From JBDTRY01 sp039931435 (GTDB lineage Bacteria; Acidobacteriota; Thermoanaerobaculia; Gp7-AA8), in the NCBI GenBank assembly GCA_039931435.1, contig JBDTRY010000004.1:1-54750 (forward strand): a stretch of DNA of 54,750 nucleotides. The letters are read 5' to 3'. Each line of letters begins with the position of its first letter. The first letter of the stretch is position 1. The translations under genes and the position numbers were made by a program. A model generated the notes under the pieces. The model saw nothing but the letters and a program-made list of their open reading frames with translations. It was not told the DNA's origin and ran no database searches. Below are positions 51,537 to 54,750 of this stretch, piece by piece.

Positions 51537-52807
51537 TGTCTGTCTCCTTCACCGACGCGTCCTACGCCGAGAAACTGGATGGCGACGACCCGCTGGCGCG
51601 GTTCCGGGAGCAATTCCACATTCCCCGGCAGCCTGGTGGAGCGGATCAGATTTATCTCGTTGGAAACTCGCTCGGCCTTCAGCCGAAACGAACCGCGGCC
51701 TACCTGGAAGAAGAATTGTTGAAATGGCGTGAGCTTGCCGTGCAGGCTCACTTCACCACACTCCATCCCTGGATGCCGTATCACGAATTTCTTTCGGAAC
51801 CGATGGGTGCCATCGTCGGGGCCTCAAAGCATGAAGTGGTGGTGATGAACTCTCTGACCATCAACCTGCATCTGATGATGGTGAGCTTTTACCGCCCGAC
51901 GGCAGCCCGGCACAGGATCCTTATCGAAAGTCACGCCTTTCCTTCCGATCTCTACGCCGTGGAGTCGCAGATTCGACTGCATGGGTTCGGTCCCGCGCAG
52001 TCGCTTCTCGTTGCCGCGCCGCGGGTGGGGGAGCAAACTCTGCGGCTCGACGATCTGCTGGCGCTCATCGAGCGTGAAGGCCATTCGATCGCCATGGTGC
52101 TCCTTCCCGGCGTTCAGTACTACAGCGGACAACTCCTGGACCTGGAGGCGATCACCAGCACTGCGCGCGCTCAGGGTTGCCATGTAGGGTTCGACCTGGC
52201 GCATGCCGCCGGGAACGTTCCACTGTCCCTGCATGACTGGGGAGTGGATTTCGCCTGCTGGTGCAGCTACAAGTACCTGAACGCCGGGCCGGGGTCGGTG
52301 GGCGCCTGTTTCGTGCACGAGCGTCACGCGCAGGCCTTCGACCTCCCGAGGCTGGCCGGATGGTGGGGCCACGATAAGACCACGCGTTTCGACATGGATG
52401 CCGAGTTCCGACCCATGGCCGGAGTGGAAGGCTGGCAGGTCAGCAACCCGCCCATACTTTCTCTGGCTGCCATCCGGGCATCCCTCGACGTTTTCGAACA
52501 GGCAGGCGGAATGACACCTCTTCGTGAGAAGTCCGTGCGGTTGACGGGATATCTGGCTTCGCTCGTGCAACAAATTCAATCCGTGACGATGATTACGCCG
52601 GCAAAGGAAGAGGAACGGGGTTGTCAGATTTCTCTTAAGGTGAACTCTCCACGGACCACGGGCAGAGAAGTATTCGGCAAACTGGAAGCCGCGGGCGTGG
52701 TCTGCGATTGGCGCCAGCCCGATGTCATTCGCGTAGCGCCGGTTCCTCTGTATAACCGATACGCTGACGTGCTGCAGTTCGCGCAGATTCTAAGGAACTG
52801 CGTCTGA
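51536..52807 (+). CDS. kynU: Kynureninase
   Basis: A 423-aa PLP enzyme that splits kynurenine or 3-hydroxykynurenine to (3-hydroxy)anthranilate plus alanine. The start at 51536 overlaps the ACMSD stop (TAATG) and gives the family length. IYLVGNSLGLQPKRT is the N-terminal signature, VGFDLAHAAGNVPL holds the PLP-contact Asp, and Lys246 in CSYKYLNAGPGSVG is the Schiff-base lysine. With kmo present, 3-hydroxykynurenine is the likely substrate. A 40-bp gap precedes kmo. Confidence 0.95.
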   Translation: MSVSFTDASYAEKLDGDDPLARFREQFHIPRQPGGADQIYLVGNSLGLQPKRTAAYLEEELLKWRELAVQAHFTTLHPWMPYHEFLSEPMGAIVGASKHEVVVMNSLTINLHLMMVSFYRPTAARHRILIESHAFPSDLYAVESQIRLHGFGPAQSLLVAAPRVGEQTLRLDDLLALIEREGHSIAMVLLPGVQYYSGQLLDLEAITSTARAQGCHVGFDLAHAAGNVPLSLHDWGVDFACWCSYKYLNAGPGSVGACFVHERHAQAFDLPRLAGWWGHDKTTRFDMDAEFRPMAGVEGWQVSNPPILSLAAIRASLDVFEQAGGMTPLREKSVRLTGYLASLVQQIQSVTMITPAKEEERGCQISLKVNSPRTTGREVFGKLEAAGVVCDWRQPDVIRVAPVPLYNRYADVLQFAQILRNCV

Positions 52808-52847
52808 CGAATCGCCCCATCTGGATGCCAGGACTTCCTCAGAGTTG

Positions 52848-54236
52848 ATGAACGATCGAAGGCGAGAATCCGAGACGACGCTCGTCGGTGCCGGACTGGC
52901 GGGATCACTGCTGGCGATCTATCTGGCACGGCGTGGCCAGCGCGTCACGATCTACGAAAAGCGTTCCGACCTTCGAGACGTCGAAGTGGCCGCCGGGCGG
53001 TCCATCAACCTGGCACTGGCCGCCCGCGGTATCGCGGCGTTGAAGCAGGTCGGGGTCATGCCGCTGATCGAGCCGCTGCTCATTCCCATGTCCGGCCGGA
53101 TGCTTCACGATGAAAGCGGGACGCTGCAGTTTCTTCCCTACGGAAATAAGCCTGAGGAAGTGATCTACTCCGTGTCGCGGGGAGGTCTGAACGGCATCCT
53201 CATGGACGCTGCGGAAGCGACAGGACTGGTCACGATCCGTTTCGAGCACAACTGCCTCCGCGTCGACCTGGACAAAATGGAACTGGAGATCCTGAAGAAC
53301 GGACGTAAACGACCTCGCAGGATCGAATTCGACCGTGTAGTCGGTACCGACGGAAGCGCCTCGGCTGTGCGCGAATCGATCATCGCCGCCGTCGGGGGCG
53401 ATATGCAGCAGGAGGAGCTGGGGCACGGCTACAAGGAGCTCTCCATCGAGCCGGGACCGAATGGGACGTTCAAGCTCGAGAAAAATGCTCTGCACATCTG
53501 GCCAAGGGGAGAGTTCATGCTCATCGCCCTTCCCAACATCGACGGCAGCTTCACCGTCACTCTTTTTCTTCCGAACAGCGGCCCGGAGAGTTTTGCAGCG
53601 CTTTCCACAGGCCCGGCCATCGATGGATTCTTTGGCCGCCGGTTCCCGGACGTGCTGCCCCTGCTGACGAGACTCCACGAGGAATTCGAGAGCAACCCCA
53701 CCGGCCATCTGGAGACGGTGCGTTGCTGGCCTTGGTATGGCCGCGACAGGGCCTTGATCCTTGGTGATGCTGCGCACGCCATCGTTCCCTTTCATGGGCA
53801 GGGAATGAACTGCGCCTTCGAGGACTGCCTCGTTCTTGATGCGGCCATTGAAGGTGGTGACGGCGACTGGAACAAGATCTTCGCTGATTTTGCCCACGAG
53901 CGAAAACCGAATGCGGATGCAATCTCGGACATGGCCCTGGAAAACTATGTGGAGATGCGCAGTACAGTTCGTGACCCCCGCTTTCAATTAAAAAAACAGG
54001 TGGCCTTCCGCCTCGAAGAGATGTTCCCGACCCGTTTCATACCCCGGTACTCGATGGTGATGTTTCACCTTCTTCCTTACGCGGAAGCGAAACGGCGTGG
54101 CGCTTTGCAGGCTGAGATTCTCGACGAGCTCGTCAGTGGACGTCAGCGGCTGGACGAGATCGATTTCCAGAAGGCCGCGGCCATGGTGACGACGAGTCTG
54201 CCACCATTCTCCAGCGAAGGCCTGCCGACATCCTGA
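52848..54236 (+). CDS. kmo: Kynurenine 3-monooxygenase
   Basis: A 462-aa FAD- and NADPH-dependent hydroxylase converting kynurenine to 3-hydroxykynurenine. The Rossmann motif VGAGLAGSLLAIYLARRG is near the N terminus, the kmo-typical RSINLALAARGIAAL follows, and the FAD ribityl motif is ALILGDAAHAIVPFHGQGMN. FRLEEMFPTRFIPRYSMVMF fits the C-terminal helix region. A TTG at 52845 is also in frame. Tryptophan dioxygenase and kynurenine formamidase, needed to make kynurenine, are not in the window. Confidence 0.95.
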   Translation: MNDRRRESETTLVGAGLAGSLLAIYLARRGQRVTIYEKRSDLRDVEVAAGRSINLALAARGIAALKQVGVMPLIEPLLIPMSGRMLHDESGTLQFLPYGNKPEEVIYSVSRGGLNGILMDAAEATGLVTIRFEHNCLRVDLDKMELEILKNGRKRPRRIEFDRVVGTDGSASAVRESIIAAVGGDMQQEELGHGYKELSIEPGPNGTFKLEKNALHIWPRGEFMLIALPNIDGSFTVTLFLPNSGPESFAALSTGPAIDGFFGRRFPDVLPLLTRLHEEFESNPTGHLETVRCWPWYGRDRALILGDAAHAIVPFHGQGMNCAFEDCLVLDAAIEGGDGDWNKIFADFAHERKPNADAISDMALENYVEMRSTVRDPRFQLKKQVAFRLEEMFPTRFIPRYSMVMFHLLPYAEAKRRGALQAEILDELVSGRQRLDEIDFQKAAAMVTTSLPPFSSEGLPTS

Positions 54237-54284
54237 GCGGGAGAATGGCGTGAACGTCGCTGTCACCTGAAGCTGCAATGAGGT

Positions 54285-54329
54285 GTCATCCCGAGATCCC
54301 TCCTCGCTTGGCTCGCTTGTAAGAAACTC
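54285..54329. repeat. Truncated family A repeat joined to an 18-bp direct repeat
   Basis: GTCATCCCGAGATCCCTCCTCGCTTGGCTCG looks like the fused outer ends of a family A element whose core is deleted. It runs into CTCGCTTGTAAGAAACTC (54312-54329), which recurs exactly at 54492-54509. Together with the next element it fills the 292-bp gap between kmo and prmA. Confidence 0.7.
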
Positions 54330-54341
54330 CCATGGGGCGCT

Positions 54342-54434
54342 TGTCATCCTGAGGGAGCGCAGCGACCGAAGGATCTCTTCAACGAGGAATGGGCTGGCAA
54401 CCGGGAAGGTGGAAGAGATCCTTCGCTCGACGCT
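54342..54434. repeat. Family C palindromic repeat, complete copy
   Basis: The left arm starts TGTCATCCTGAG and ends GAAGGATCTCTTC; the right arm is GAAGAGATCCTTC to CTCAGGATGACA. The outer 12 and inner 13 bp of the arms are exact inverted repeats. It would form a strong hairpin downstream of both kmo and the convergent prmA. Confidence 0.85.
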
Positions 54435-54491
54435 CAGGATGACAGTCGGTCCCTAAAGTTTCTTTCCTCTGGTTCAGCGCGCCGCTGTGCC

Positions 54492-54509
54492 CTCGCTTGT
54501 AAGAAACTC
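54492..54509. repeat. Second copy of an 18-bp direct repeat
   Basis: CTCGCTTGTAAGAAACTC is identical to 54312-54329, 180 bp upstream. The pair flanks the complete family C element and may be duplication scars. Confidence 0.75.
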
Positions 54510-54528
54510 ACCTGGATCAGGCTGCGTG

Positions 54529-54750
54529 TCATCCCGAAGCCGAAGGCGAGAGAGGATCCCCTGCGACGAACATTCCGCACCACCATTCGCCTGAAGTGGA
54601 TTCCTCGACGAGCGTCAGCCTTGCCTCTCGCGCCGAACCGATCACGTCCGCGCTCTTCTCGTGGACAACGCCACTGAAGATGACCCGTCCGCCCTGGGCA
54701 GCCAGCGAGGCCACCGCCGGCATCAGTTTCACGATCACGTCGGGGAGAAT
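54529..54750 (-). CDS. prmA: Ribosomal protein L11 methyltransferase, C-terminal part only
   Basis: The last 73 codons of a minus-strand gene entering from the right edge. ILPDVIVKLMPAVASLAAQG then GRVIFSGVV matches the N(I)LxDVI...GGxxIxSGI region following motif IV of PrmA, and the closing EESTSGEWWCGMFVA fits its C terminus. PrmA trimethylates ribosomal protein L11. The final ten or so residues (GDPLSPSASG) and the stop are encoded by a family A-like repeat end (GTCATCCCGAAGC at 54528-54540), so the natural C terminus seems to have been replaced or extended by the repeat. It converges on kmo. Confidence 0.78.
   Translation of the reverse strand: MLPDVIVKLMPAVASLAAQGGRVIFSGVVHEKSADVIGSAREARLTLVEESTSGEWWCGMFVAGDPLSPSASG

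Noticed and set aside
54285..54509. Possible CRISPR-like repeats at the right end
   Set aside because: Only two copies of an 18-bp repeat 180 bp apart, with a palindromic element between them; there is no regular spacing and no cas gene.

Overview
The window is GC-rich bacterial chromosome with a Gram-negative layout: type IV pilus ATPase, lipoproteins, HlyD-type periplasmic adaptors and many secreted proteins. Gene content, large signal-peptide proteins sharing an uncharacterised domain, a bacterial alpha-2-macroglobulin and dense palindromic intergenic repeats suggest an acidobacterium of the Thermoanaerobaculia type. That placement is inference from recognised families only. No rRNA, tRNA, CRISPR array, phage or intact insertion sequence was seen. 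Most genes are on the + strand; minus-strand blocks lie at 1-604, 5590-7440, 18004-18207, 23787-24638, 27978-29075, 30156-38799 and at the right edge.

Left part (1-11.3 kb): a partial carboxylesterase, a PilT/PilU ATPase, overlapping recX-alaS, a secreted ScyD/ScyE-like protein, a glyoxalase-fold protein, a methyltransferase, and a crotonase-like gene coupled by an ATGA overlap to an acyl-CoA mutase large subunit. The mutase has the two active-site changes that separate isobutyryl-CoA mutase from methylmalonyl-CoA mutase.

Middle (11.6-38.8 kb): a two-domain glycosyltransferase, two secreted proteins sharing a domain with the ScyD-like protein (one ends in a cupredoxin), ftsK, a PlsB-like acyltransferase, a GerMN lipoprotein, aconitase, a patatin, a regulatory-domain lipoprotein, then a minus-strand block of a thioester alpha-2-macroglobulin (1935 aa), a secreted S9 peptidase and a DCC thiol-disulfide protein.

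Right part (38.9-54.75 kb): an overlapping operon related to E. coli ynbC-ynbD plus a small membrane protein; an ATGA-chained operon of three HlyD-type adaptors and one MacB-type permease with no ATPase; a DUF559 nuclease gene bracketed by direct repeats; an RmlC-like cupin; a vapBC toxin-antitoxin pair with a palindromic operator in its promoter; and a kynurenine catabolism operon (3-hydroxyanthranilate dioxygenase, ACMS decarboxylase, kynureninase, kynurenine 3-monooxygenase). The window closes in a repeat cluster that runs into the 3' end of a partial prmA.

Three families of intergenic palindromes recur: family A (2024, 24686, 32792, partly 54285 and 54528), family C (24832, 54342) and family B (42438, 47587, 48101, 48201). 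They explain most of the gene-free sequence.
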